Assembly: GCA_019307815.1 (NCBI GenBank)
Contig: JAFDIV010000006.1
Span: 62,001-126,000, forward strand
Source of the DNA: Deltaproteobacteria bacterium
Lineage (GTDB): Bacteria; Desulfobacterota; DSM-4660; Desulfatiglandales; Desulfatiglandaceae
Direction: 5' to 3'
DNA: 64,000 nt
Made by a program: the position numbers and the translations under genes. Below are positions 7,210 through 17,033 of this stretch, one piece after another. The notes beneath the pieces were generated by a model. It worked only from the letters and a program-made list of their open reading frames with translations. It was not told the origin of the DNA and did not search any database. The number at the start of each line of letters is the position of its first letter. Position 1 is the stretch's first letter.

Positions 7210-7433
7210 GAAGTATTAGCTTTGTTGTTTTAATGCCTTTTTCTATTATTTTGATAGACAATATAGCATATGGTATGCGAGAATAAGAAATAAGTAAATT
7301 GTGCTTCCACTACGTTATGGCCAAGTAAACCCCAAGCCTTACCCTCTTAGCCCTGGATACTTTTTATCCATATTTTTGCTGCCAATTGAGTAATAAATAC
7401 CCAAACTAAAACCCCTTATATACAGCAATACCA

Positions 7434-7745
7434 TTGCAAGGCAGTATTTTGCAGTCAAATTGCCGTGTTACAAGAAATAGCGCGGTCCGGCATGTTACTT
7501 GCTCTCTAAGCCATCAAAAACAAAAGGATAAAACATGGTACTCAGTAGGAGGACAATTTTTGAAAACGGCTATTGGCACAGGGATCGCTCCAGGTATTTG
7601 GGTGCTGAAAGATACAGTTATTGTGGATCCCATGCAAGGCATGGATGTGGAATTCATAGCAGACAATCGAGGAAAATGGTTTCATCATTGCCATAACCTT
7701 TATCACCTGGCTGCAGGTATGGCCAATAAAGTTGTGTATGCCTGA
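7434..7745 (+). pseudogene. C-terminal remnant of a multicopper oxidase
   Basis: The last 65 residues carry the final cupredoxin signature: WVLKDTVIVDP, GMDVEFIADNRGKWFHHCHNLYHLAAGM. HCH-x3-H is the type 1/type 3 copper motif that closes these enzymes. The first 35 residues show no family likeness, the HxHG copper motifs that should precede are missing, and stops lie upstream, so only the C-terminal fragment of a roughly 450-residue enzyme survives. Multicopper oxidases oxidise Cu+ in the periplasm; here the activity must be lost. Confidence 0.75.
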
Positions 7746-7776
7746 AGCACAGGTCCCAAACTGAAGGAGAATTATC

Positions 7777-7869
7777 ATGACACACAAGATAACATTTCTC
7801 GGCCTATTAGCCACGTTCCTGGTCCTTTCAATACCATTTTTAGCCATGGCCCTTGATATCCTAAGTTAA
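7777..7869 (+). pseudogene. Orphan signal peptide, truncated exported protein
   Basis: Thirty codons behind a good GAAGGAGAA site encode a textbook signal peptide (MTHKITFLGLLATFLVLSI...AMA) and then stop at TAA five residues after the cleavage site. The intact start signals and the abrupt end suggest a gene whose body was deleted, probably another copper-operon member. A very short secreted peptide is the alternative. Confidence 0.45.
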
Positions 7870-8230
7870 TTCTGGGCCTGGGCATAGGCAATATAGACCG
7901 CAACTACCCTTTTTTCGGGATTCCCTCTATCAAATGGTAGCAGGACGAAGGACGTGAGCTTGTATGAGTGTGCCCCCTAGATCACATATGGTTCAGGGGG
8001 CCAAATGAAGGTGGGTAAAAAGTATCCATATCTTCCTTTCACCTGTTTCCGAGGCCAATTCCATGAGGTCTAAAAATCCTTCAGATATTGGGCTGTTACA
8101 CCCAGTTGATACAATGTGGTATAGCTTTTGCTCTCTTATTGAATAAGCGGGTGACCATTGGATCGGGGGTTGCCCGGGAACCCCGAATATACCGGAGAAC
8201 TATCTTCTGATCCGAGGAAAGGAGTTGGTC

Positions 8231-8833
8231 ATGGCTCACGAGCAAGGCATAGTAATCAAAACAAGGGAAGACGGATGGGCAGAGGTTTTGACGGAACGGA
8301 CCGATGCATGTGCCGGGTGTGGTGCCTCCCACTGCTGCGTTTCGTACGCCCAAGGGGCCAAGGTGGTTACACGAGCGCATAATAAGGCAGGGGCAAGAAA
8401 AGGAGATTTGGTGACCCTTACTCTCCGGTCAGCCCTTGTTGTTCAGAGTGCTGCATTGGTATATCTCGTTCCAATTGTAGGTTTTGTAATTGGCGCAGGG
8501 CTCGGAGCGTCCATCCACATAAATATCAACATGTCTGAGAGCGGAGCCGCTATCCTGTTTGGCTTTGGAGGGCTTGTAGCGGGATACCTGATCACCTTAG
8601 TAATATCCAAATGGATGGGGGCCAAGGGAAAGCTCATTCCTGTAATCACATCCATTGTTACGCGGGACTATGAGACACAGGCAACGATTGCCGTGGACCC
8701 TGTGTGCAACATGGTAGTAGATCCAGCCACTGCTGCGGCCACTTTGGTTCACAGGCAGACGACCTATTATTTCTGTTCCCTGGGTTGTAAAGAGGCATTT
8801 GAAAGGGAGCCGGATAGATATCAACGCACATAA
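8231..8833 (+). CDS. RseC/MucC-like membrane protein fused to a YHS metal domain
   Basis: A 200-residue protein read from the ATG six bases behind AAAGGAG. The N-terminal half is a SoxR-reducing-system RseC domain: [20 protein letters not shown], a [10 protein letters not shown] cysteine cluster, and two membrane helices at about residues 70-92 and 103-126. A YHS domain closes it ([35 protein letters not shown]), a motif found in copper and heavy-metal proteins. RseC proteins feed electrons to redox sensors at the membrane. The YHS tail and the position just before a Cu+ ATPase suggest a redox step in copper handling. The fusion is unusual and its function is inferred. Confidence 0.8.
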   Translation: MAHEQGIVIKTREDGWAEVLTERTDACAGCGASHCCVSYAQGAKVVTRAHNKAGARKGDLVTLTLRSALVVQSAALVYLVPIVGFVIGAGLGASIHININMSESGAAILFGFGGLVAGYLITLVISKWMGAKGKLIPVITSIVTRDYETQATIAVDPVCNMVVDPATAAATLVHRQTTYYFCSLGCKEAFEREPDRYQRT

Positions 8834-8894
8834 ACATAAGGACCCTTGCCAACGGCGGATTATAAACGAAATTGCAGATGAGAAAGGGGCAAAC

Positions 8895-11390
8895 ATGATG
8901 GATGAGCATAATGGCAAAAATGGTCAGGATCTGGGACAAAGGGTCGGCGAGCATGGGCTGTTCGTTGATCTGGTTTGTGGAATGAGGACAGAGGATCCAG
9001 ATACATACATAAAATACGATTATGAGGGCAGTCCTTACTATTTTTGCAGTGAGCACTGCTTGGACAAGTTTAAAAAAGACCCTGATAGATATATTGGGCC
9101 CAGAAGTGAGGGCGAAGAGCATCACCATGAGCGCGTCTTGCCAGAGTCGTCTTCAGAGCCCATTTATACCTGTCCCATGCATCCTGAGGTGCGCCAAGTT
9201 GGCCCAGGGGCCTGCCCCAAGTGCGGCATGGCCCTTGAACCGGTGAGCCCAATTCAGCCCTCCGAAACCACAGAGTATACATGCCCCATGCACCCGGAAA
9301 TTGTTCAGGACTCCCCAGGCACCTGTCCAATTTGCGGCATGGCTCTCGAGCCCCGTACCGTCTCGCCGGAACAAGAGGCTAACCCGGAATACCACTATAT
9401 GAGGAGGCGTTTCATTTTGGGTGGAATCCTTACCGTGCCCTTGGTGGTCATTGCCATGCGGGAGCTCATTCCCGGTGGGGAACTGATAACCAATGTGGCC
9501 TCTGCGAAGGTGTTGGAGTGGGTCGAACTGATCTTGGCCACCCCCGTGGTCCTGTGGGCAGGATGGCCCTTTTTCGTTCGCGCAGTCCAGTCGGTCATAA
9601 ACAGAAGTCTAAATATGTTCACCCTGATCGGGTTGGGCGTATCGGTTGCATATGTATACAGTGTCCTGGGAGTCTTATTTCCTCAAATATTTCCGGACCT
9701 CATGAAAAATAAAGAAGGCACGGTTGGCGTTTACTTTGAGGCGGCTGCCGTGATTGTGGTCCTTATCCTTCTAGGCCAGGTAATGGAGTTGCGGGCAAGA
9801 AGCCAGACCGGAGCAGCCATCAAGGCCCTTCTTGGGTTGGCCCCAAAGACGGCAAGAAAGATCAACGATGATGGCTCGGAGGCGGATATCGCGCTTGAGC
9901 ACGTTCAAAAAGGGGATCGCCTGAGGGTACGGCCCGGGGAAAAGATTCCTGTGGACGGGGTTGTCCTGGAAGGAATAAGCAGTGTGGATGAATCCATGAT
10001 TTCTGGCGAGCCGATCCCAGTGCAGAAGCAACCAGGGGACAAGGTGGTAGGGGCCACCATAAACGGTACAGGCACCCTAGTGATTAAGGCAGAAAAGGTG
10101 GGCTCAGAGATGCTGCTCTCAAGAATTGTGGGCATGGTGGCAGAGGCACAACGTAGCAGGGCCCCCATTCAAAAACTGGCGGACCAGGTATCTGGCTATT
10201 TCGTCCCCGCGGTGATAGGCATTGGGTTCATTTCTTTCATCATATGGTACCTTCTCGGCCCAGAGCCCAAGCTTGCCCATGCAGTGGTCTCGGCCGTGTC
10301 AGTGCTCATAATTGCTTGCCCATGCGCCCTAGGGCTTGCCACACCCATGTCCATCATGGTCGCTACGGGAAAAGGCGCGACCATGGGTGTGCTTTTCAAA
10401 AATGCCGAGGCCATCGAGACCATGCGAAAGGTGAACACCCTCCTGGTGGATAAGACAGGGACCTTGACTGAAGGAAAACCAAAAGTGATGCGTATTGTAA
10501 CGTTTGGAGGTTTCCTGGAAAAGCGCCTTCTTACCTTTGCCGCAAGTCTTGAAAAGGGCAGTGAGCATCCATTGGCTACTGCCATTGTCCAGCATGCCAT
10601 GGAAAAGGGCGCCGAGCTTGTTAGTCCCCAAGAGTTCAAATCCCACACGGGAAAGGGTGTGTCCGCCTTGGTGGAGGGCCACAACGTGATCCTGGGCAAC
10701 CGAGTCCTGATGGAAGATTTTTCCGTGGATGTGATGCCTGCCCTTGATCAAGTCCGTGATTTTCAGGCCGAAGGGCCCACTGTCATGTTTGTGGCCGTAA
10801 ATGGAAAGCTTGAAGGCCTGATTTGTGTGGCCGATCCCATCAAGGCCACAAGCCCAGAGGCTATAGAAGCCTTGCATGCAGAGGGACTTCGTATTGTTAT
10901 GGTCACGGGCGACAGCCGGAACACTGCGGAGGCGGTGGGCCGGGGGCTCAACCTGGATGAAGTGGTAGCCGAGGTACTGCCAGAGCAAAAGGTTGCTGTG
11001 GTCAAAAAGTATCAGAAGGCTGGTCGGTTGGTAGCAATGGCCGGCGATGGCATCAACGACGCGCCTGCCCTTGCACAGGCCCAGGTAGGCATTGCCATGG
11101 GAACAGGGACCGATGTGGCAATGGAAAGCGCAGGGGTCACTTTGGTGAAAGGGGACCTCACAGGTATCGTGCGTGCCAGAAAGCTGAGCAGGGCTACCAT
11201 GAAGAATATCACGCAAAACCTCTTTTTTGCGTTTGTTTATAATGCCCTTGGTGTACCCATTGCTGCTGGTGTGCTCTATCCTTGGTTTGGAATTGTATTG
11301 AGCCCGGTGATTGCGGCTGCTGCCATGAGCTTCAGCTCTGTCTCAGTAGTAACCAATGCCTTGAGGCTTAGGTCGGTGCGAATTGCCTAG
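8895..11390 (+). CDS. copA: Cu+-exporting P1B-type ATPase with YHS and two HMBD domains
   Basis: 831 residues from the ATG behind GAGAAAGGGG. In order: a YHS domain ([13 protein letters not shown] ... [18 protein letters not shown]), two heavy-metal binding repeats each with YTCPMHPE...CPxCGMALEP, then the P-type ATPase core. Core motifs are ISGEPIPV (actuator), [10 protein letters not shown] (Cu+ transmembrane site), DKTGTLTEG (phosphorylated Asp), GSEHPLA (nucleotide site) and [10 protein letters not shown]. It has none of the usual GMTCxxC HMA domains; the YHS/HMBD front end replaces them. The protein exports cytosolic Cu+ (possibly Ag+). It ends the copper cluster and converges with prmC. 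Confidence 0.95.
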   Translation: MMDEHNGKNGQDLGQRVGEHGLFVDLVCGMRTEDPDTYIKYDYEGSPYYFCSEHCLDKFKKDPDRYIGPRSEGEEHHHERVLPESSSEPIYTCPMHPEVRQVGPGACPKCGMALEPVSPIQPSETTEYTCPMHPEIVQDSPGTCPICGMALEPRTVSPEQEANPEYHYMRRRFILGGILTVPLVVIAMRELIPGGELITNVASAKVLEWVELILATPVVLWAGWPFFVRAVQSVINRSLNMFTLIGLGVSVAYVYSVLGVLFPQIFPDLMKNKEGTVGVYFEAAAVIVVLILLGQVMELRARSQTGAAIKALLGLAPKTARKINDDGSEADIALEHVQKGDRLRVRPGEKIPVDGVVLEGISSVDESMISGEPIPVQKQPGDKVVGATINGTGTLVIKAEKVGSEMLLSRIVGMVAEAQRSRAPIQKLADQVSGYFVPAVIGIGFISFIIWYLLGPEPKLAHAVVSAVSVLIIACPCALGLATPMSIMVATGKGATMGVLFKNAEAIETMRKVNTLLVDKTGTLTEGKPKVMRIVTFGGFLEKRLLTFAASLEKGSEHPLATAIVQHAMEKGAELVSPQEFKSHTGKGVSALVEGHNVILGNRVLMEDFSVDVMPALDQVRDFQAEGPTVMFVAVNGKLEGLICVADPIKATSPEAIEALHAEGLRIVMVTGDSRNTAEAVGRGLNLDEVVAEVLPEQKVAVVKKYQKAGRLVAMAGDGINDAPALAQAQVGIAMGTGTDVAMESAGVTLVKGDLTGIVRARKLSRATMKNITQNLFFAFVYNALGVPIAAGVLYPWFGIVLSPVIAAAAMSFSSVSVVTNALRLRSVRIA

Positions 11391-11454
11391 GGTAACAAAA
11401 CCAATAAATCTTGAACTGATGGCGGGTAAAGAGGGAGGGAGTACATACTTTTTG

Positions 11455-12342
11455 TTATAATGCCTTTTGTGAAATAAGGACTCTGTAGGAGTTACTATAA
11501 TCCTTTTCCTTACGCCACCTCTGGTACATATCAGTCTGCTGAATCAGGTCCACCGCCTTATCTATTTGACGAGGGTCCATTTCCACCAATAACCACCCTC
11601 CAGGACACAAGTAACTCGGTGCTCCTTTGATGATTCTTTCGAGGAATCTCATCCCATCGGGGCCGGCATCAAGGGCAATTTTAGGCTCATGGTTACGTAT
11701 TTCAGGAGGGAGGGCTTCATACTCATCCGAGGTCACATAAGGAGGATTGGAAACAATCACATCAAACTCATGAGATTGTCCTGACAGCGGCTCCCACAAG
11801 TCACCTTGAAGGAATGTTATTCTTTGTTCCACATTGTGTTTTGTAGCATTTTCCAGGGCCACGTCAAGGGCACCATGAGATATATCAGTAAGCCAGAGGC
11901 GAGCTTTAGGCAGTTCCTTTGCAAGTGCTATGGCAATAGCCCCACAGCCTGTACACAAATCTAGAATTCGCAGAAGACTCTTTTCATGTGTTCCATGTTC
12001 TTTTGCTATGCTAATAGTATGTTCCACCAGCAGTTCAGTTTCAGGTCGGGGTATCAATACCCTTGGGTCCACATGAAATTCTAGGGACCAGAATTCCTGC
12101 TTGCCTGTTATGTATTGGACGGGCTCCCGCTGCATTCTACGCCTTATAAGCTCACGGTATCGGGAAACCTCGTTTTCAATCAACGGCTTGTCAAAATCAA
12201 GGTAAAGGGAGACCCGATTTACTCCTAATACATGTGCCAATAGAATTTCCGCGGTAAGACGAGGGCTGTCAATGCCCTTTGCCTTAAGATAGCCGGAGGA
12301 CACGGTCAATATTTCTTTGATGGTCCAGATCTTCCTTTTCAT
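11455..12342 (-). CDS. prmC: Release factor glutamine N5-methyltransferase
   Basis: The 295-residue protein methylates the Gln of the GGQ motif of RF1/RF2. It has the PrmC N-terminal helical domain (residues 1-90), the SAM-binding LDLCTGCGAIAIALA at about 130-145, and the substrate motif SNPPYV near residue 198. It lies 17 bases downstream of prfA on the same strand, the common prfA-prmC operon. Confidence 0.95.
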   Translation of the reverse strand: MKRKIWTIKEILTVSSGYLKAKGIDSPRLTAEILLAHVLGVNRVSLYLDFDKPLIENEVSRYRELIRRRMQREPVQYITGKQEFWSLEFHVDPRVLIPRPETELLVEHTISIAKEHGTHEKSLLRILDLCTGCGAIAIALAKELPKARLWLTDISHGALDVALENATKHNVEQRITFLQGDLWEPLSGQSHEFDVIVSNPPYVTSDEYEALPPEIRNHEPKIALDAGPDGMRFLERIIKGAPSYLCPGGWLLVEMDPRQIDKAVDLIQQTDMYQRWRKEKDYSNSYRVLISQKAL

Positions 12343-12359
12343 GAAAGGGAAAGGTCCTG

Positions 12360-13430
12360 TCAGTGGTAGGCGGCCTGCTTAAGGGCCTCTGTCTGGAAAT
12401 GGGTGATCAAAGGATCAATGATCATGTCCAGATTTCCCTGCAAGATGTCCTCCAACTTGTACAGGGTCAATCCAATACGATGGTCCGTGACTCGTCCTTG
12501 GGGAAAATTGTATGTGCGTATCCTTTCACTGCGATCACCCGAGCCCACCATGTTTCGTCTTTCCTCGGAAATCTTGGAGTGCTGCTCGGCCTGCTGCAGC
12601 TCGTAGAGACGCGAGCGCAGTACCTTCATGGCCTTGGCCTTATTCTTATGCTGGGATTTTTCATCCTGGCAGGTAACCACAAGGCCAGTGGGCAGGTGTG
12701 TGATCCGTACGGCCGAATCTGTAGTATTTACATGTTGGCCTCCATGGCCGGAAGCACGATACACATCAATGCGAAGGTCTTCCGGATCAATCTGGACATC
12801 AATCTCCTCAGCCTCAGGAAGGATTGCCACGGTTACGGCTGAGGTGTGTATTCTTCCTTGGGCCTCGGTCTCGGGAACCCGTTGCACCCTGTGAACACCA
12901 CCTTCAAACTTGAGACGACTGTAGACCTTCTTCCCTTCAATGAGAATAATAATCTCCTTAAATCCACCAATCCCGGTGGGATGCTGGCTCATGATCTCAG
13001 TCTTCCATCCTTTGGATTCGGCATACCGGCTGTACATGCGAAAAAGGTCTGCTGCAAACAGAGCGGCTTCTTCTCCACCAGTGCCAGCCCTGATTTCAAG
13101 GAGGATATTTTTCTCGTCATTAGGATCCTTGGGAAGAAGAAGGATCTTCAATTCCCTTTCAAGTTGCTCCAGGGTTTGCCGGAGGCTATCAATCTCCTCC
13201 TTGGCCAGCTTGCGGATCTCTGGATCAGGGTCGTCAAGCAGGCTTTTATTGCCTTCTATTTCCTCTTGGATGGCCTTATAGCGTCGAAAGGTCTCCACAA
13301 TGGGCGATAGGGTACTATGCTCCTTCAGGTACTTTTGATATACCTGCTGATTATTGATAATATCAGGGTTTCCCAGATCCCTTTCAAGTGCATCATATCT
13401 TTCCTCTATTTCCTTAATCTTGGCAAACAT
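12360..13430 (-). CDS. prfA: Peptide chain release factor 1
   Basis: 356 residues, full RF1 length. The catalytic [15 protein letters not shown] lies at about 230-245 and is the target of PrmC encoded next. The stop-codon reading PxT-type region precedes it ([21 protein letters not shown]). RF1 reads UAA and UAG, so it does not compete at UGA codons, which matters for the selenoprotein frames in this window. Start at the ATG of [13 protein letters not shown]. Confidence 0.97.
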   Translation of the reverse strand: MFAKIKEIEERYDALERDLGNPDIINNQQVYQKYLKEHSTLSPIVETFRRYKAIQEEIEGNKSLLDDPDPEIRKLAKEEIDSLRQTLEQLERELKILLLPKDPNDEKNILLEIRAGTGGEEAALFAADLFRMYSRYAESKGWKTEIMSQHPTGIGGFKEIIILIEGKKVYSRLKFEGGVHRVQRVPETEAQGRIHTSAVTVAILPEAEEIDVQIDPEDLRIDVYRASGHGGQHVNTTDSAVRITHLPTGLVVTCQDEKSQHKNKAKAMKVLRSRLYELQQAEQHSKISEERRNMVGSGDRSERIRTYNFPQGRVTDHRIGLTLYKLEDILQGNLDMIIDPLITHFQTEALKQAAYH

Positions 13431-13597
13431 GCTCTCTACACCTTCCTATTAGATCATTGTCCTGACTAGAAGGGGTAATTTGTATCGGATGAATCCTTTT
13501 CTGAAGACGAAGATTCCCCTCACGGGGCTATGGAAGGAGCTAAGTATCCCCTGTCTTGGTATGATGAATCATGGAGGGTTTTTTGTCTCTATGTGTA

Positions 13598-13813
13598 TTA
13601 TTCGGCATCCTTTTGAAACTTAGCGTATTTTCTTCTAAATCGTTCCACTCGGCCCGCCGAGTCCACCAGTTTTTGTTTCCCGGTAAAAAAAGGATGGCAC
13701 TTTGAGCAGATTTCCACCTTAATCTCTTTAATGGTGGAGCCGGTCTCAAACTCATTTCCACAGGCACACTTGACCTTTGCCTTGTAATATGGTGGATGAA
13801 TTCCTTCTTTCAT
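13598..13813 (-). CDS. rpmE: 50S ribosomal protein L31 (zinc-binding form)
   Basis: 71 residues starting [19 protein letters not shown]. The cysteines of CACG and CSKC are those of the zinc-containing L31 type, so no zinc-independent paralogue signature is present. It stands between rho and prfA, a conserved neighbourhood. Confidence 0.95.
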   Translation of the reverse strand: MKEGIHPPYYKAKVKCACGNEFETGSTIKEIKVEICSKCHPFFTGKQKLVDSAGRVERFRRKYAKFQKDAE

Positions 13814-13897
13814 TTCTTTTTGCTCTCCTCATATTCACTAATTCTGTAATTTCTCTCAGCTAGCCTTTATGTTTGTACCTTTCCTGTATGCTTTGGG

Positions 13898-13921
13898 CGG
13901 TTCACGGTAAACGGTGAACCG
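13898..13921. repeat. 8-bp inverted repeat between rho and rpmE
   Basis: CGGTTCAC (13898-13905) and GTGAACCG (13914-13921) with an 8-base loop. There is no T-run on the transcribed side, so it is not an obvious intrinsic terminator of rho; it may be attenuator or mRNA-processing structure. Confidence 0.4.
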
Positions 13922-13941
13922 TGACCGGTAAACACTTACTT

Positions 13942-15189
13942 TTACTGGCTCATGGAGGCCAGAAATTCTTTATTATCCTTTGTTCCTTTAATTTTTTCAA
14001 GTAAAAATTCCATGCTGTCCGTAGGGGTAAGGGGCGCCAGAAGCTTTCGCAGGATCCATATGCGATTCAGGTCCGCCTCTTCCAGCAATAGTTCTTCTTT
14101 TCTGGTACCGGAGCGGTTGATATCAATGGCGGGGAACACCCTTCGATCCGCTAGTTTTCTGTCCAAATGAATTTCCATATTACCTGTGCCTTTAAATTCC
14201 TCGAAGATCACCTCATCCATTCTACTGCCCGTATCAATGAGGGCCGTGGCAATAATAGTGAGGCTCCCTCCCTCTTCCACATTCCTGGCAGCGCCAAAGA
14301 AGCGTTTTGGCTTATGCAGGGCATTGGAATCGAGGCCACCGGAGAGGATCTTTCCGCTGGGTGGGACCACTGCGTTGTAGGCTCGGGCGAGGCGGGTAAT
14401 GCTGTCCAGGAGAATCAATACATCCAGCTTATGTTCCACAAGCCTTTTGGCCTTTTCAATCACCATTTCTGCTACTTGAACGTGCCGATGGGGTGGTTCA
14501 TCAAATGTGGAACTGATTACCTCGGCATCCACAGACCGTTGCATATCGGTTACTTCCTCAGGCCTTTCATCAATCAGGAGTACAATTTTATGGATGTCCG
14601 GATGATTGGCGGTGACACTGTTGGCAATGTTTTGTAGCAACATGGTCTTCCCGGTCCTGGGAGGTGCTACGATGAGGCCCCTTTGCCCCTTTCCAATGGG
14701 CGTCATTAGGTCCATGATGCGAGCCGATAGGTTATCCGGCGTGGTCTCCAGTTTGATTCTTTCGTTGGGATACAGTGGCGTGAGATTGTCAAACAAAATC
14801 TTTTCCCGCGCAAGCTCCGGGTCCTCATGGTTTACTTTCTCCACTTTTAGTAAGGCAAAGTACCGCTCTGACTCCTTGGGAGGACGGATTTGCCCTGAAA
14901 TAGTATCACCTGTTCTAAGATTAAATCGTCGGATCTGGGAGGGAGAGATGTAAATATCATCAGGGCCTGGCAGGTAATTGGCATCTGGTGCCCGGAGAAA
15001 TCCGAAGCCATCCGGCAGGATTTCCAATACACCCTCTCCGTAAATAAGTCCGTTTTGCTCTGATTGGGCCTGAAGGAGGGCAAAGATGAGATCCTGCTTA
15101 GGGATCCTTGAAGCCCCTTCAATATTGTACTCTTTGGCGAGATTCGTAAGCTCACTTATTTTCATCTTCTTTAATTCAACAAGATTCAT
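13942..15189 (-). CDS. rho: Transcription termination factor Rho
   Basis: 415 residues from the ATG of [12 protein letters not shown], with GGAGAAAG in front; an ATG seven codons earlier, behind AAAGGGG, is a close alternative. It has the Rho N-terminal SAP-like segment, the RNA-binding cold-shock domain ([29 protein letters not shown]), the Walker A APPRTGKT, Walker [16 protein letters not shown], and the Q/R-loop region. It is a hexameric RNA translocase. Confidence 0.97.
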   Translation of the reverse strand: MNLVELKKMKISELTNLAKEYNIEGASRIPKQDLIFALLQAQSEQNGLIYGEGVLEILPDGFGFLRAPDANYLPGPDDIYISPSQIRRFNLRTGDTISGQIRPPKESERYFALLKVEKVNHEDPELAREKILFDNLTPLYPNERIKLETTPDNLSARIMDLMTPIGKGQRGLIVAPPRTGKTMLLQNIANSVTANHPDIHKIVLLIDERPEEVTDMQRSVDAEVISSTFDEPPHRHVQVAEMVIEKAKRLVEHKLDVLILLDSITRLARAYNAVVPPSGKILSGGLDSNALHKPKRFFGAARNVEEGGSLTIIATALIDTGSRMDEVIFEEFKGTGNMEIHLDRKLADRRVFPAIDINRSGTRKEELLLEEADLNRIWILRKLLAPLTPTDSMEFLLEKIKGTKDNKEFLASMSQ

Positions 15190-15484
15190 AATTCTTTCTC
15201 CACTCATTTCCCCTTTATCAGCCCTAAAGGGGCCGATGTGCAAAAGGTTGCTACGTTATTTGATCTTGTTGGCTTTGGTATAACCGAAGCCGCAACCAGA
15301 ACCCACCCAAAACTGCCTGGAGTCTCAAAGCCTTCCCTGAAACCCTTACGGTGATTTGCAGTAGGTGACTCTTAAAAGATTTGCCTAGAAGTTTGTGTTG
15401 TTGAAATCAGATCTGTTTCGAAGCCTCCAAAAGGAAGGAAAACAAAATGATTTTATATAATCTATAGTGTTCATGACCCAATTG

Positions 15485-16444
15485 TCAAGCCCTTTCTAAG
15501 ATTTCCAATCTTTTCAGAAGATCCTGCATGTCCTGCGGATACTCAACCTCAAACGTCATGTACGCCTTACTTACCGGGTGATGGAACCCAAGCCGCCGTG
15601 CATGAAGCATCTGTCTACCCACCGGGCCAAGGGCTATTTTCTGAGGTGAAAACCGCCTACCTTTCCACCAGTTTTTTCCGTACCCATAAACCGGATCACC
15701 CGCCACTGGATGCCCCATATAGGACAAATGCACCCTGATTTGGTGTGTTCTTCCTGTCTTGATATGAACTGAGAGCAGGCTGAAATATCCTCCGTATTCA
15801 CGAATCTTCTTCCATTCTGTAATGGCCGGCCTACCACTTGAAGAGGTAACTGCCATTTCCTTTCTCTTCTTTGGGTGGCGGCCAATGGGCAGCTCAATGC
15901 TGCCGCACACGGCCTTTGGTACTCCATGGACAAGGGCATGATATTCCTTTTTTATCTGTCCTTCTTTGAACTGTCGTGCCAAGTCCTGGTGGGCAGCATC
16001 TGTTTTGGCCACCACCATAACTCCAGAGGTGTCTTTGTCCAGGCGGTGTACAATGCCCGGCCGCAGTGTCCCGCCTATTCCCGATAGATCCTTGCAGTGA
16101 TTCAGTAGCCCATGGACAAGGGTTGCCCTTGTATGGCCCGGAGCAGGGTGAACCACCACCCCTGGTGGTTTGCTGAGCACAAGTAATGAGTGATCTTCAA
16201 AAAGGATGTCAAATGGGACCTTTTCAGGTGTGATCTCTTCAAGGAGTTGTGGTGGTGGGATGGAGAAGACCACATGGTCTCCTTCCCTCACTTTGTAACT
16301 GGGTTTGGAAGGGCTGTTATTTACGTGAACTGCCCCACTCCGAATAAGCTGTTGTATTCTGGCACGGGACAGGCCCTTTGCGTGTGCACCTAAAAATATA
16401 TCTAGGCGCTTTCCCGCTTCTTCCCGCGCTACATTCAAATCCAT
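15485..16444 (-). CDS. rluD: RluA-family 23S rRNA pseudouridine synthase (RluD type)
   Basis: 319 residues. An S4 RNA-binding domain comes first (GKRLDIFLGAHAKGLSRARIQQLI), followed by the catalytic HRLDKDTSGVMVVAKT with the conserved Asp and by HQIRVHLSYMGHPVAGDP. The family modifies helix 69 of 23S rRNA (RluD) or related sites; exact target sites are inferred. I chose the ATG of MDLNVAREE; a GTG eight codons earlier is possible. It is 35 bases from carD and probably cotranscribed. Confidence 0.88.
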   Translation of the reverse strand: MDLNVAREEAGKRLDIFLGAHAKGLSRARIQQLIRSGAVHVNNSPSKPSYKVREGDHVVFSIPPPQLLEEITPEKVPFDILFEDHSLLVLSKPPGVVVHPAPGHTRATLVHGLLNHCKDLSGIGGTLRPGIVHRLDKDTSGVMVVAKTDAAHQDLARQFKEGQIKKEYHALVHGVPKAVCGSIELPIGRHPKKRKEMAVTSSSGRPAITEWKKIREYGGYFSLLSVHIKTGRTHQIRVHLSYMGHPVAGDPVYGYGKNWWKGRRFSPQKIALGPVGRQMLHARRLGFHHPVSKAYMTFEVEYPQDMQDLLKRLEILERA

Positions 16445-16478
16445 GTCCCTTTGAAGTGGGGTGCTCACTGAATAAGCG

Positions 16479-16961
16479 TCACGAAAAGATCCGGTCCAAA
16501 TCCCTTTCTACCTGTTCCTCACCAACTTGCTTTGCTAGGGAGATTTCCTTGACCAGCAGGTTTCTGGCTGTATCCAGCATCTTCCTTTCTCCAAAGGAAA
16601 GGTCCTTTTCCAGTCTTAGCATGAGAAGATCTCTATATACCTCTGCCACTTCAAAAACAGAACCGGTTTTAATCTTGTCCATGTATTCGCGGTAGCGCCT
16701 GTTCCACGTCGTCTGATTGTCGATTTGAACATCTCGTTTTTTTAGGATGGAGTACAGCTTCGGCACATCTGTTTGGGGAATGATCTCCCTAAGCCCCACA
16801 TTGCCAACATTATTGGTAGGGATCATAATAATCATGTCGTTGTCCAGGATACGCATGACATAGAAATCCTGGCAGCATCCGGAAATCTTTTGCGTCTCAA
16901 TCTTCTCGATAACTCCAACGCCATGAGCTGGATATACCGCCAAATCGCCTACCTTAAACAT
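16479..16961 (-). CDS. carD: CarD-family transcriptional regulator
   Basis: 160 residues starting MFKVGDLAVYPAHGVGVIEKIE, the RNA polymerase-interacting Tudor-like domain typical of CarD/CdnL, followed by a helical DNA-binding domain (YREYMDKIKTG, VYRDLLMLRLEKDLSFGERKML, AKQVGEEQVERDLDRIF). CarD stabilises open promoter complexes of sigma-70 RNA polymerase. A perfect GGAGG-like site precedes the ATG. An intrinsic terminator separates it from hppA upstream. Confidence 0.95.
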   Translation of the reverse strand: MFKVGDLAVYPAHGVGVIEKIETQKISGCCQDFYVMRILDNDMIIMIPTNNVGNVGLREIIPQTDVPKLYSILKKRDVQIDNQTTWNRRYREYMDKIKTGSVFEVAEVYRDLLMLRLEKDLSFGERKMLDTARNLLVKEISLAKQVGEEQVERDLDRIFS

Positions 16962-16985
16962 CTACTCCTCCTCTCAATTAATAAA

Positions 16986-17019
16986 CCTGCGGGGTAAGTC
17001 ATTTTCCCTACCCCGCAGG
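16986..17019 (-). terminator. Intrinsic terminator of hppA
   Basis: An 11-bp perfect stem (16986-16996 against 17009-17019, CCTGCGGGGTA/TACCCCGCAGG) with a 12-base loop lies just after the hppA stop and is followed on the minus strand by TTTATT. It separates the hppA transcript from carD. Confidence 0.8.
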
Positions 17020-17033
17020 TAGGCACGTTGTTA

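Larger units (their letters stand above)
7210..8230. other. Decayed copper-gene stretch with no intact gene
   Basis: About 1 kb holding only remnants: a multicopper oxidase tail (7434-7745) and an orphan signal peptide (7777-7869). The remaining sequence, including 7870-8220, shows no reading frame that I can relate to a family. It looks like the residue of a former copper-resistance operon. Confidence 0.5.

Noticed and set aside
10329..11216. Long reverse frame opposite copA
   Set aside because: It mirrors the copA codons; the forward frame carries all P-type ATPase motifs.
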